From NCBI RefSeq assembly GCF_000375485.1, contig NZ_AQXE01000005.1:124001-188000 (forward strand): 64,000 bases of DNA, in the 5' to 3' direction. Below, piece after piece: positions 1 through 7,590 of this stretch. How positions within the stretch are numbered: the first letter of the stretch is position 1; each line of letters opens with the position of its first letter. The position numbers were made by a program, and so were the translations under genes. Below the pieces are notes generated by a model, which worked only from the letters and a program-made list of their open reading frames with translations, was not told where the DNA came from and searched no databases. This stretch comes from Desulfovibrio oxyclinae DSM 11498 (GTDB taxonomy: Bacteria; Desulfobacterota; Desulfovibrionia; Desulfovibrionales; Desulfovibrionaceae).

Positions 1-498
1 GCCGGTGTACTTCATGGTAATGTCGTACCAGCGTCCGGTGTCGTTCGGAGCGACCATGTCGAGCCAGCCACCGACGATGTAGTCGAAAGCGTAGAAGCCG
101 TCATCAATTTCACTGCCGGAACGCCATGCCACGATGGGGTAACCGGAAACTTCACCGAAATTGTCATAAGTGGTGCCCCAAATGCCGACGTTGGAGTCGC
201 CCCATGCGGAGTCCACGAAAAGATCGGCGTTGATGGAATAGGAACCGACGGGCACGTTGAAGTCGCGCTTTTTGCCTTGGTAGTTGTAAAAGCTGTTGTC
301 CTGCTGGTCGGCGCCGTCGATGCCGATGTGCAGACGGTTGTCCCCGTCGAATACGGCGGTTTCAAAAACCGAAGGCTCGAAGCGGTCGGTATACCAGCTG
401 GAAAGATCGGGATCATCAAAAGTGAGAACTTCTGCGTTAGCGGCGTGAGCCGTCAGGGTGAAGATGGCAACGAAGCACATCAGGACAAAACGTTTCAT
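1..498 (-). CDS. Secreted protein of unknown function (N-terminal part)
   Basis: Only the first 166 codons lie in the window; the gene runs off the left edge, so the C-terminal part is unseen. The protein opens with a Sec-type signal peptide of about 22 residues (MKRF followed by a hydrophobic core, likely cut after AHAANA). The mature part is rich in Asp, Gly, Tyr and Trp, with alternating polar and hydrophobic residues suggesting a beta-sandwich (for example DGDNRLHIGIDGADQQ). The start is fixed by a strong AAGGAGG seven bases upstream. I do not recognise the family. The style resembles exported proteins that carry a C-terminal sorting signal, but that end is missing, so this is only a guess. 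It appears to be transcribed alone. Confidence 0.75.
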   Translation of the reverse strand, partial: MKRFVLMCFVAIFTLTAHAANAEVLTFDDPDLSSWYTDRFEPSVFETAVFDGDNRLHIGIDGADQQDNSFYNYQGKKRDFNVPVGSYSINADLFVDSAWGDSNVGIWGTTYDNFGEVSGYPIVAWRSGSEIDDGFYAFDYIVGGWLDMVAPNDTGRWYDITMKYTG

Positions 499-809
499 GG
501 AATAGCCTCCTTGTATTGTGAAAACAGAATGGCCGATATCAAAACCCGTGCCATGGTGTAAGTTGCTGAAAATGCGGATTAAAAATGCTGAACTTGGTTG
601 ACGGATGTTAGGAAAGCCGTCGGCTGTGTAAGGGATCTCGACAGGAAAAGTCTTTAATTCAAGCTCTTATAAGGAAGGTGTTGCAGCACGAACTGCCTTG
701 GAGCTTCCAGCGACGGTTGTCGAAAATCCTATCTCAATATCTAGTGGTCAACAGCTTCGTGGTGAAGAGTTTGTCTGTTTCAGCTCTTCTTTATAGATGT
801 TCTTCGGTG
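499..809. other. Intergenic stretch, no gene seen
   Basis: About 310 bases between the secreted protein gene and the Sel1 remnant. Apart from the ribosome binding site of the leftward gene at its left end I see no convincing coding frame, RNA gene or repeat. A frame open from about 678 runs into the pseudogene signal peptide but has no ribosome binding site and no recognisable protein. Confidence 0.5.
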
Positions 810-1068
810 ATGAAAGGAACAATCGCATTGCTATTGGTTTCATTCTTTTTGTCAGGCAATGCCGTGGGGCATGATCTTGAACGGTGTCCCTGTGTTTTTA
901 CAGGCGTAAGAGTTTGAAAAGGATGAAGTTATATCAGAGAATATGCCGGGCCATGCTCCGTCACAATACTGCTTGGTTTTTTATGAGCAGGGCGTTGGTG
1001 TTTCCAAGGACCTGAAAAAGGCCGAAGAATGGTACGCAAAAGCGGCAGCGCCAGGCTTTGCGGGGTAA
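810..1068 (+). pseudogene. Decayed Sel1-repeat (TPR-like) secreted protein
   Basis: Two pieces of one ancestral gene are visible in different frames. The first, from ATG 810 to a stop at 917, encodes a signal-peptide-like start (MKGTIALLLVSFFLSG, then NAVGHDLE). The second, in the next frame and ending at 1068, encodes a clear Sel1 repeat core: QYCLVFYEQGVGVSKDLKKA, then EEWYAKAAAPGFAG. Sel1 repeats normally read A-x-x-x-L-G-x-x-Y-x-x-G-x-G-V-x-x-D-x-x-K-A-x-x-W-Y-x-x-A-A, which this fits closely. A frameshift or deletion joins the pieces, and the protein ends after about one repeat where family members have several. No good ribosome binding site precedes it. Intact Sel1 proteins mediate protein-protein contacts. 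Confidence 0.65.
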
Positions 1069-1123
1069 AAGAAGTACTGAAGAGGATATTATAAAAGCTG
1101 CTAGCTTATGCGTTAGCGCAGAA

Positions 1124-1156
1124 AAAGGCGGTTGAAGGATTCCTTCAACCGCCTTT
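1124..1156 (-). terminator. Terminator after tRNA-Leu
   Basis: A perfect hairpin (GGCGGTTGAAGG paired with CCTTCAACCGCC) flanked by A and T runs. Read leftward it ends in CCGCC plus five T, as expected just downstream of the tRNA 3' end. Read rightward it could also close transcription of the Sel1 remnant. Confidence 0.8.
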
Positions 1157-1164
1157 GATAATTC

Positions 1165-1251
1165 TGGTACCGAGGGAGAGACTCGAACTCTCAAGGGCCG
1201 AAGCCCGGCGGATTTTGAGTCCGCTGCGTCTACCAATTCCGCCACCCCGGC
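1165..1251 (-). tRNA. tRNA-Leu (anticodon CAA)
   Basis: The reverse complement folds as a class II tRNA of 87 nt. The acceptor strand GCCGGGG pairs with CCTCGGT (two G-T pairs), the D-loop contains AATTGGTAGACGC, the anticodon loop CTCAAAA gives anticodon CAA for UUG codons, the long variable arm is CCGGGCTTCGGCCC, and the T-loop is GTTCGAGTC. The 3' CCA is encoded in the DNA. It stands alone, with a hairpin terminator right behind it. Confidence 0.95.
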
Positions 1252-1352
1252 ATGGATTGGTGGGTATTCATAGGCGAGCCCCGGCTCAAATGTCAATAAG
1301 CTTGTCTCTCGTGCGCCATGGTGATAGCCATGCTTCCTGCAAGGAGAGTGAA

Positions 1353-2051
1353 ATGATACCAGTCGGATCTGTCGTCAACGCCGCGGCCATCGTCATCGGG
1401 TCGCTCATAGGATGCATGCTGCACAGCAGGTTCCCTGAGCGCATCAGAACCATTGTTTTTCAGGGCCTTGGCCTGTGCGTGCTGCTCATCGGGTTCCAGA
1501 TGGCCTTCAAGGCGCAGAACATTCTGGTGGTGCTGTTCAGCATCCTGCTCGGCGGCATCATCGGCGAGCTCGTGCGTCTCGACACGCTGTTCGAGCGTCT
1601 CGGAAACGCCGTCAAAAAGCGCATCGGGTCGGCCAATCCCAAGTTTACGGAAGGGCTGGTTTCGGCTTCTCTCATCTTCTGCATCGGCGCGCTGGCCATC
1701 GTCGGGTCCATTGAGGAAGGCATCCGCAATAATCCGACCGTGCTTTACACCAAGTCCATTCTGGACGGGTTCGCCAGCATTGCGCTCGCCTCATCCTTCG
1801 GCTCCGGCGTGCTTTTTTCGGCAATCCCCGTGTTGCTGTATCAGGGTGGCATTACCATCGGCGCCGGCTACGTGGAAAGCTACCTCTCGCCGCTGATCAT
1901 CGATCAGCTTTCTGCCACAGGCGGGCTGCTTATCGCGGGCATCGGCATCATCCTGTTGGAAATCAAGGACATCCGCATAGCGAACCTGCTGCCGTCGCTG
2001 GCGCTGGTTCCGATCCTGACGTGGGTCGCGGGGATGCTCCCCTCGCTGTAG
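1353..2051 (+). CDS. DUF554 family membrane protein
   Basis: A 232-residue integral membrane protein of the DUF554 (YdfK-like) family, function unknown. Hydrophobic segments alternate with Gly-rich turns along the whole chain; the start MIPVGSVVNAAAIVIGSLIG and the internal stretch GIIGELVRLD are typical of the family, as is the length. The reading frame is open further upstream into the tRNA, but the ATG used here is preceded by AAGGAG at the right distance and gives the usual family N-terminus. It ends two bases before the convergent cardiolipin synthase gene, with no terminator between them. Substrate or partner cannot be told from sequence. Confidence 0.88.
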   Translation: MIPVGSVVNAAAIVIGSLIGCMLHSRFPERIRTIVFQGLGLCVLLIGFQMAFKAQNILVVLFSILLGGIIGELVRLDTLFERLGNAVKKRIGSANPKFTEGLVSASLIFCIGALAIVGSIEEGIRNNPTVLYTKSILDGFASIALASSFGSGVLFSAIPVLLYQGGITIGAGYVESYLSPLIIDQLSATGGLLIAGIGIILLEIKDIRIANLLPSLALVPILTWVAGMLPSL

Positions 2052-2053
2052 CG

Positions 2054-3490
2054 CTAAAGGATGGGCGAAAGCAGGCGCGCCACTTTCACAAGAATTTTGA
2101 AGGCGGTGTGCGTGCGATCGTACTCGGCCGGGCCGGTCTCGACGCAGTTCTCGAAGTCCTTGCGGAACATGGATTCCACGTCCGCGCAAAAACTCTTGTC
2201 CTCCACCAGCATGGTTATTTCGAAGTTCAGGCGGAAGGAGCGGTTGTCCAGATTGGCCGTGCCGACTCCGGCCAGCCAGTCGTCGCATAGAAAAACCTTC
2301 TGATGCAGAAATCCGTCGCGGTAGCGGTAAACGCGGATGTTATCCATGTGCAACTCTTTGAGCGCCGCGAAGCCCGCCAACCAGACGATCTTGTGATCAG
2401 GCTTGCGCGGGATGAGCAGTCGCACGTCCACGCCGCGCAGGGCCGCGAGCTGAAGCGCCTTGGATACCGCCGAATCCGGCACGAAGTACGGGCTGGCGAT
2501 CCAGATGCGTTTCTGGGCCGCGTTGATAGCCCGCACAAACATGAGCGAACACGATTCCCAGTCGTCCGCCGGGCTGGTGCCGACCGCCAGCACCTCGGCG
2601 TCGCCGCGCTTTTCGGGCGGCTCCCACGTGAGATGCAGAACCTTGCCGGTGGCCCAGTACCAGTCCTTGGCGTAACTCAGTTCCACCCCGAGCACCGCCG
2701 GTCCGGAGCAGCGCAGATGCGTGTCCCGCCAGCGGCCGATGGAGGGCTGCATCCCGATATACTCGTCTCCGACGTTGTGTCCGCCCACAAAGGCCGTATG
2801 GCCGTCCACCACCACGATCTTGCGGTGATTGCGGAAATTCAGCTGGAAGCGGTTGCCCCTGCCTCGCGTGGTCAGGAAGGGGTGCACGCGTACTCCGGCG
2901 CGCCGCAGCTCGTCCCAGTACTCTCTGGGCGTGGCGTGGCAGCCCACTTCGTCGTACAGAAAGCGAACCAGCACGCCTTCTCTGGCCTTGCGGCACAGGA
3001 GTTCCTTCATGCGTCCGCCGAGCCCGTCGTCGTGGACGATGAAGAACTGGACGAGCACATACTGCTCCGCCTGCTCGATGGCGTCGAAGATGGCGCCGAA
3101 GGTCGGGCTGCCGTCCACGAGCAGTTCGAGTTCGTTGCCGCCCATGTAGGTGATGGTGGCGATCTGTTCGAAGACGCAGCGAGCCTGATCGGAATCCTCG
3201 CGGTCCGTGGGACAGGGCAGGCTGGGCATCCGGTCCACGCCCTCGGTCATGGCCATGTAGTCCTCGCGAGCTGCGCGCATGGCCTCGACGTAGCCGTTGA
3301 ATTTGCTGCGTCCGAAGACCCAGTAGAGCGGAACGCCCAGAAGCGGGGTGGTAACCAGAAACAATGCCCAGGCAATGGCCCCCTGAGAGGTGCGGGTATC
3401 ACGCACGGCGCGTATGGCCGTCCAGATGCCGAGCACCTCCACCGTGGTCCAGAAAATACCGACCAGAACCAGAAGCATTGAGGATTCCAT
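2054..3490 (-). CDS. cls: Cardiolipin synthase (phospholipase D family)
   Basis: A 478-residue membrane-bound cardiolipin synthase, which joins two phosphatidylglycerol molecules (or a related pair of phospholipids) at the inner membrane. Two N-terminal membrane segments (about residues 5-25 and 38-58) precede a PLDc_N-like stretch and two catalytic HxKx4D motifs: H222/K224/D229 (NHRKIVVVDG) and H396/K398/D403 (LHQKVFLCDD). Length and order are standard for ClsA-type enzymes. The first ATG has no obvious Shine-Dalgarno sequence; a second ATG four codons on is possible. It is divergent from the MazG-like gene across 89 bp that must hold both promoters. Confidence 0.93.
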   Translation of the reverse strand: MESSMLLVLVGIFWTTVEVLGIWTAIRAVRDTRTSQGAIAWALFLVTTPLLGVPLYWVFGRSKFNGYVEAMRAAREDYMAMTEGVDRMPSLPCPTDREDSDQARCVFEQIATITYMGGNELELLVDGSPTFGAIFDAIEQAEQYVLVQFFIVHDDGLGGRMKELLCRKAREGVLVRFLYDEVGCHATPREYWDELRRAGVRVHPFLTTRGRGNRFQLNFRNHRKIVVVDGHTAFVGGHNVGDEYIGMQPSIGRWRDTHLRCSGPAVLGVELSYAKDWYWATGKVLHLTWEPPEKRGDAEVLAVGTSPADDWESCSLMFVRAINAAQKRIWIASPYFVPDSAVSKALQLAALRGVDVRLLIPRKPDHKIVWLAGFAALKELHMDNIRVYRYRDGFLHQKVFLCDDWLAGVGTANLDNRSFRLNFEITMLVEDKSFCADVESMFRKDFENCVETGPAEYDRTHTAFKILVKVARLLSPIL

Positions 3491-3579
3491 GGAGTTCTTT
3501 TATCAAACGTGTGCGGAAAAGGAAACTGGGCGCACCCGGCGTTTGACAAAGCCCTGCGGCGCGCCCAATATCCGGCTGC

Positions 3580-3939
3580 ATGAAAGACGATTCACTCAAG
3601 GACATAACCCGCGCCATGCGGGAATTCGTGGAGCGGCGGGGCTGGCAGGAATTCCAGACGCCCAAGAATCTGGCCATGGCTCTGTGCGGCGAAGCCGGGG
3701 AGCTGGCCGCCGAGCTGCAGTGGCTGGACGGCGAAGCCAGCCGCGACCCGCTGCCGGAAAAGCGCGAGCGCGTTGCCGCCGAGATGGCCGACGTGCTGCT
3801 CTATCTGGTGCGCATGGCGGATGAACTGGACATAGATCTCGCCGCGGCCGCACTGGCCAAGTGCGAGGCCAACGAACGCAAATATCCCGAAAAAATGGTG
3901 CGGGGCGACCTGCGCCTGCGGGACGAATACGAGGAGTAA
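3580..3939 (+). CDS. MazG-like nucleotide pyrophosphohydrolase
   Basis: A 119-residue all-alpha NTP pyrophosphatase of the MazG / RS21-C6 (dCTPase-like) superfamily, expected to hydrolyse a (deoxy)nucleoside triphosphate to the monophosphate and pyrophosphate. The metal-binding ExxE...ExxD pattern is present: E38/E41 in GEAGELAAELQW, and E68/D71 in AAEMADVLLYL. Size and single-domain form fit the RS21-C6 branch rather than full-length two-domain MazG. It is first in a tight run with queD (4-bp gap) and dtd, so it probably acts in nucleotide-pool housekeeping. The exact substrate is not deducible. Confidence 0.87.
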   Translation: MKDDSLKDITRAMREFVERRGWQEFQTPKNLAMALCGEAGELAAELQWLDGEASRDPLPEKRERVAAEMADVLLYLVRMADELDIDLAAAALAKCEANERKYPEKMVRGDLRLRDEYEE

Positions 3940-3943
3940 GCCA

Positions 3944-4327
3944 ATGGGCAAAGGCATCTGGACCCTGAGCGTGACACGGGATTTTTCTTCCTCCCATCAG
4001 CTCAGGAACTACGGCGGCAAGTGCGAGCGGATGCACGGCCACAACTTCGGCGTGGAAGTCAGCGTCGAAGGCGAGCGGCTGGACGAAAAGGTCCAGTATC
4101 TCATGGATTTCAAGGAGCTCAAGAATCTTACGGATGACGTGCTGGGCGAGCTGGATCACCGCCATCTCAATGAACTTGAGGCCTTTCGGGACCTGAACCC
4201 GTCCTCGGAAAATATCGCCATGCACATCTACAAACAGCTCTCGCCGCGTCTGCCGGAGCACGTGCGGCTGGCCTCGGTCTCGGTTTCCGAAAAGGAATCT
4301 TCCAAGGCGACCTACCGGGAGGTGTAG
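3944..4327 (+). CDS. queD: 6-carboxytetrahydropterin synthase QueD
   Basis: A 127-residue enzyme of the PTPS/QueD family that converts dihydroneopterin triphosphate to 6-carboxy-tetrahydropterin, an early step towards queuosine in tRNA. The zinc ligands are visible as H18 (SSSHQL) and H31/H33, and the catalytic Cys27 lies in the CxxxHGH motif CERMHGH that marks QueD rather than a eukaryotic-type PTPS. It lies between the MazG-like gene and dtd with almost no spacing. No other queuosine gene and no preQ1 riboswitch are seen in the window. Confidence 0.92.
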   Translation: MGKGIWTLSVTRDFSSSHQLRNYGGKCERMHGHNFGVEVSVEGERLDEKVQYLMDFKELKNLTDDVLGELDHRHLNELEAFRDLNPSSENIAMHIYKQLSPRLPEHVRLASVSVSEKESSKATYREV

Positions 4328-4792
4328 ATGCGGCTCGTGATTCAGCGCGTCACGGACGCCAGGGTGACCGTCGGGGGGGATAACGTCGGAGAGATCGGCA
4401 AGGGGCTTATGGTGCTGGCCGGGTTCGGCCGCGAGGACGGGGAAGAGCTCCCCGGGAGCCCTGTCTGGAAGAAGATTATAGACAAACTGGTCAACCTGCG
4501 AATTTTCACGGATGATGCGGGCAAGTTCAACCTGAGTCTGACGGACGTGGGCGGCGATCTGCTGCTGGTCTCCCAGTTCACGCTGTACGCCGACTGCCGC
4601 AAGGGACGGCGCCCGTCCTTTACCGGGGCGTGCCCGCCGGAGCTGGCTGACCGGCTGTTCGAGCGGTTTGTGGACGATGTGCGTCCTGTCGCGCCCGGAA
4701 GGGTGGAGACCGGTGTGTTCGGCGAGGAAATGTTTCTCGATTTCACCAACTGGGGCCCGGTGACCATTACGCTCGATTCCGACGAACTATAG
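4328..4792 (+). CDS. dtd: D-aminoacyl-tRNA deacylase
   Basis: A 154-residue Dtd that removes wrongly attached D-amino acids (and glycine from tRNA-Ala) from tRNA. The two signature motifs are present: [17 protein letters not shown] (about residues 83-99) and the Gly-cisPro motif NWGPVT near the C-terminus, which forms the chirality filter. The start codon follows the queD stop directly (TAG then ATG), so translation is probably coupled. It is the last gene of the MazG-like/queD/dtd run; the 86 bp downstream is AT-rich and probably holds the promoter of the next module. Confidence 0.95.
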   Translation: MRLVIQRVTDARVTVGGDNVGEIGKGLMVLAGFGREDGEELPGSPVWKKIIDKLVNLRIFTDDAGKFNLSLTDVGGDLLLVSQFTLYADCRKGRRPSFTGACPPELADRLFERFVDDVRPVAPGRVETGVFGEEMFLDFTNWGPVTITLDSDEL

Positions 4793-4878
4793 AAAATAGA
4801 AAAACTGCTACTTGATTTTTATATCGATCACTGGGTAAGGTTTCTCCATTCGTTATCGAAAACGCGATGGAGGGCCGC

Positions 4879-6309
4879 ATGGGTACGAATGGAAAGAGAG
4901 GGAGCATTCTTGAGGAGCTCAGCTCCGAAGAAGCGCGGAAGAAGATTCGAGAGGAAGGGGGCTTCGACGGCAGGCGACAGGTTCCCGTAACCGGGCAGCG
5001 GGATCTTTCGGCCGCGGAGCAGGACATTTACAATCGGTGTCTGCAGGCGCTGCGTGATGAGCGGGGCGAGGTGGATTCGCGCTTGTCCGAGCGCAGACGG
5101 GAACTGCTCGGCAGGCCGGCGGAAGGGCGGATCAGTTCTTCCCGCATCATGAAACGGCTCGACAACGACATCAAGAACCTGAAGGACGAGGCGCAGGCGG
5201 GTCTCAAGGAACTGTATCGCAAGCGCGACGCCACCGAGGCCGACCTTGAGGACTTTCGCGAGGAACACCGCATCAGCCATCAGGCACATTATCCGGAGAA
5301 CCGTTTCTGGATTGTGGCCCTGCTGAGCGTCATGCTGGTGGTCGAGTCGGCGCTCAACGCCAACATGCTTGCCAAGACCAATGTCTACGGCATCATCGGC
5401 GGCTGGGCCGAGGCCATCTTCATTTCGCTGGCAAACATCTTCTTCGGCTTCTTCACGGGCCTCGTGCCGGGGCGCTGGTCCGGTTTCAGAAAGTCCGATT
5501 CCGTCAGAGGCTTCATGCGCAGCCTGCTCGGGTTCTGTGTTGTCTTCGTCATTCTCTTCAACTTCATCTTCGCACACTACCGGCTGGTGGGCACGCCCGA
5601 GGTCTCGCAGGCCATCTCTTCGGCATTGAAGAACATCATCGACAGTCCGCTGTCGATCTTCCTGGACATCAAGTCCTTTGCCCTGTTCATCGTCGGGCTG
5701 GTGTTTTCCGGTTTGGCCGGATGGAAGGGATTCACCTGGGACGACCCCTATCCGCTCTACGGCAGGATTCACCGTGCCCGAGAACGGGCCCGAGAAGAGC
5801 TGAACAACGCTCAGAACGATATCCGCAACCGTTGCATCAAGCTGGTGCGCGACTTGGTGGACGAGCTGGACTCAAGTGTCAAAAAGGCCCGCGCCTCGGT
5901 GGAAAAGACCGCTTCTCTTGAGGACCTGTGTGGTTCGGAAAGGGACGCGTTCAAAAATTACGCAGAGGCTCTTGAGGCGGGAATGCGGCATCTCATCACC
6001 CTGTACAGGGACAGGAACCGCAAGGCTCGCAGTACGCCTGCGCCCGAGTACTTCAACGAGCTGCCCTCGCTGCCCTGGGAGGACATGAACGTTGACTGCG
6101 ACATGGAGCGCCTGAAGCTCGAAATCGAGTCATGCGAGGATTCGGTAAAGCAGTACGGCGAGGATGTGGATAGGGTTGTGGACACGCTTCAGAACCGCGA
6201 GCCAGAGATAACGGAGGAAATGAACGATTTCTTCAGACAGGTGGAGGCGGAGGCCGGATACGGCACCGAAGATGACGCAGAGGAACCGGAATTCGCCGGA
6301 GCCGCGTAA
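4879..6309 (+). CDS. Unknown membrane protein with two coiled-coil regions
   Basis: A 476-residue protein I do not recognise. The order is: a charged N-terminal helical region with coiled-coil character (about residues 45-130, many Arg/Glu), two hydrophobic segments (about 143-163 and 178-196), a basic loop (PGRWSGFRKS), two more hydrophobic segments (about 215-233 and 265-282), then a second long charged helical region (about 295-440) and an acidic tail. Both ends are predicted cytoplasmic if there are four membrane passes. The start chosen has GGAGGG five bases upstream; an ATG four codons earlier has none. The stop overlaps the next ATG (TAATG), and a strong terminator follows that gene, so the two form a closed bicistronic unit and probably one complex. 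Confidence 0.8.
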   Translation: MGTNGKRGSILEELSSEEARKKIREEGGFDGRRQVPVTGQRDLSAAEQDIYNRCLQALRDERGEVDSRLSERRRELLGRPAEGRISSSRIMKRLDNDIKNLKDEAQAGLKELYRKRDATEADLEDFREEHRISHQAHYPENRFWIVALLSVMLVVESALNANMLAKTNVYGIIGGWAEAIFISLANIFFGFFTGLVPGRWSGFRKSDSVRGFMRSLLGFCVVFVILFNFIFAHYRLVGTPEVSQAISSALKNIIDSPLSIFLDIKSFALFIVGLVFSGLAGWKGFTWDDPYPLYGRIHRARERAREELNNAQNDIRNRCIKLVRDLVDELDSSVKKARASVEKTASLEDLCGSERDAFKNYAEALEAGMRHLITLYRDRNRKARSTPAPEYFNELPSLPWEDMNVDCDMERLKLEIESCEDSVKQYGEDVDRVVDTLQNREPEITEEMNDFFRQVEAEAGYGTEDDAEEPEFAGAA

Positions 6310-7088
6310 TGAGCGGTTACGGCTTTAAAAAGCATAGCCTGCTCAAGGACAAGATCCTGCCGGGGCTGGTGATGGCCCTTGCGCTCGGGGTCATCCTCGG
6401 TGGCTCGTGGCTGGTCAAGTCGCTGCCCAAGGGGCAGAAGACGGCGGCGGCAAAGCTCGCTCTGCCGCGAAAGCACACAGTCGTGCTCATCGACCAGACC
6501 GACACCCTGAGCGCTCACTGTGCAACCCAACTGGAATTGTACCTTAAGGATTTGCCGGAATCCATGGAGCCGGGCGAAATGGTAAGCCTGTTTGCCGTGG
6601 ACGCCAACTCCGACATCACGGTTTCGCCGCTTCTGAGCGAGGTGAATCCCGGAAGCAACGTCAATGAATGGCTGGAGAACTACGAACTGAAGCGCCAACT
6701 GTTCGACAAGGAGTTCGTTAAACCGATCACGGCGATAGCGGGCGAGGTCAAATCCCGGCCGGACAGCGAGACTTCGCCCATAATCGAAACCATCAACCGC
6801 ATCGCCACGTGGCACAAGTTCAGCGACAAAGTGTCGGTGCGGCGCATGGTCATCTATTCCGACATGCTCCAGAACTCGCGGCACTGTTCGGACTACACCC
6901 ATTCCAAGGCGGTGCACCCGGCGTCGCTCGGTTGTCCGGACCTTGAACCGCTCTGGGGGGTGGATGTGGACCTGCGCTACATTCTGCGCCGTGGCAAGAG
7001 CCACTTGCAGACGGACGCGCACAGGAAAAACTGGATACGCAGACTGCGCAGCGCCGGGGCAAAGGTGAAGCTTACACCCATATTGTGA
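6309..7088 (+). CDS. Membrane-anchored VWA-like protein
   Basis: A 259-residue protein with one N-terminal membrane anchor (about residues 17-36) and a C-terminal domain resembling a von Willebrand factor A fold. Strand beta-1 and a MIDAS-like DxTxT motif read HTVVLIDQTDT (D62, T64, T66); a later strand, RRMVIYSDMLQNS, ends in an Asp (D185) placed like the last MIDAS acid. VWA domains bind a partner through a divalent metal. The similarity is by motif only and could be wrong. It is translationally coupled to the upstream coiled-coil membrane protein. The domain would be periplasmic if the charged N-terminus (KKHSLLKDK) stays inside. Confidence 0.7.
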   Translation: MSGYGFKKHSLLKDKILPGLVMALALGVILGGSWLVKSLPKGQKTAAAKLALPRKHTVVLIDQTDTLSAHCATQLELYLKDLPESMEPGEMVSLFAVDANSDITVSPLLSEVNPGSNVNEWLENYELKRQLFDKEFVKPITAIAGEVKSRPDSETSPIIETINRIATWHKFSDKVSVRRMVIYSDMLQNSRHCSDYTHSKAVHPASLGCPDLEPLWGVDVDLRYILRRGKSHLQTDAHRKNWIRRLRSAGAKVKLTPIL

Positions 7089-7115
7089 GTTCTCGTACCC
7101 GGTTCAATAATTTGT

Positions 7116-7153
7116 CCCCCGTCGGAGCGAATCCGACGGGGGTTTCATTTTTT
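7116..7153 (+). terminator. Terminator of the membrane/VWA-like module
   Basis: The stem CCCCCGTCGG pairs with CCGACGGGGG around a seven-base loop, followed by TTTCATTTTTT. A classic strong intrinsic terminator, 28 bp after the stop codon. Confidence 0.9.
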
Positions 7154-7256
7154 GAACCTGCGGGGCTGACGGCCTGTGGAGGAGGATACTCGCGGCCTCA
7201 CAGTTAACCGTCTGAAATATATTTATAAAATTTTAATATTGGGTTGTGTCGATGTC

Positions 7257-7273
7257 TTGGCACGGCAACTGCT
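7257..7273 (+). promoter_or_regulatory. Sigma-54 promoter element
   Basis: The element reads TTGGCACGGCAACTGCT. The GG (7259-7260) and GC (7271-7272) dinucleotides are exactly ten bases apart, and the left half TTGGCACG matches the sigma-54 consensus perfectly; one base of the right half (C for T) differs. The 50 bp upstream are AT-rich, as is common where IHF or an activator bends DNA. Start of transcription is expected near 7284. No coding gene follows on this strand before a terminator-like hairpin. Confidence 0.72.
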
Positions 7274-7283
7274 AGAAGTCGTA

Positions 7284-7354
7284 TACCTTCACTTCTTTTG
7301 CATATGAGAAAGCACGGCTCTCCCGGGATGGTCCCGGGGGAGCCTTTCTCATTT
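7284..7354 (+). ncRNA. Candidate sigma-54-dependent small RNA
   Basis: Starting 12 bases after the sigma-54 GC, a transcript of about 70 nt would hold a short pyrimidine-rich leader and then a long hairpin. Nine outer pairs (7304-7312 with 7344-7352) and twelve inner pairs (7317-7328 with 7332-7343) close on a three-base loop, with a four-base bulge on the left side. The inner stem followed by TTTCTCATTTCT has the form of an intrinsic terminator. No start codon with a ribosome binding site lies between promoter and hairpin. This is inferred from sequence alone; it might instead be a promoter followed by an attenuator. Confidence 0.5.
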
Positions 7355-7380
7355 CTGGGTGGACCGAGGATTGAAAAAGT

Positions 7381-7590
7381 TTAGCGGCCGGTCAGAAGGC
7401 GGGAGGGGAAGAAGCAGTAGAAATCTTCAGACTTAAGATTGTCCACGCGAAGAGTAAGGCGATGCCAGAAGCGACACAGGGCGCTTTTGCGCAGGCAGAA
7501 ATGTCCTCTGGCGAAGCGTTCTATTTTGAATGGAAGAACGATCATACAAAATGCGATCAGTCCTTCAGTGAATTGCCATTCGAATTCCAT
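7381..7590 (-). CDS. Small hypothetical protein with a strong ribosome binding site
   Basis: A 69-codon frame. What supports it is the initiation region: AAAGGAGGT lies six bases before the ATG, one of the best Shine-Dalgarno matches in the window. The N-terminal part (MEFEWQFTEGLIAFCMIVLP) could be a short membrane segment; the rest is Arg/Phe-rich (CLRKSALCRFWHRL) with no known family. It lies between the sigma-54/hairpin unit and the chemoreceptor upstream region, opposite in direction to both. It could be a real small protein, or a leader whose exact sequence matters little. Confidence 0.45.
   Translation of the reverse strand: MEFEWQFTEGLIAFCMIVLPFKIERFARGHFCLRKSALCRFWHRLTLRVDNLKSEDFYCFFPSRLLTGR

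Noticed and set aside
678-809. N-terminal extension of the Sel1 remnant
   Set aside because: No ribosome binding site and no protein-like sequence before the signal peptide at 810.
2303-3481. 392-codon open frame opposite cardiolipin synthase
   Set aside because: Antisense shadow of a gene with both HKD motifs intact.
4879-7088. Known antiphage system
   Set aside because: No nuclease, helicase, ATPase or TIR-like motif is seen and the neighbours are housekeeping genes; a defence role is only one possibility.
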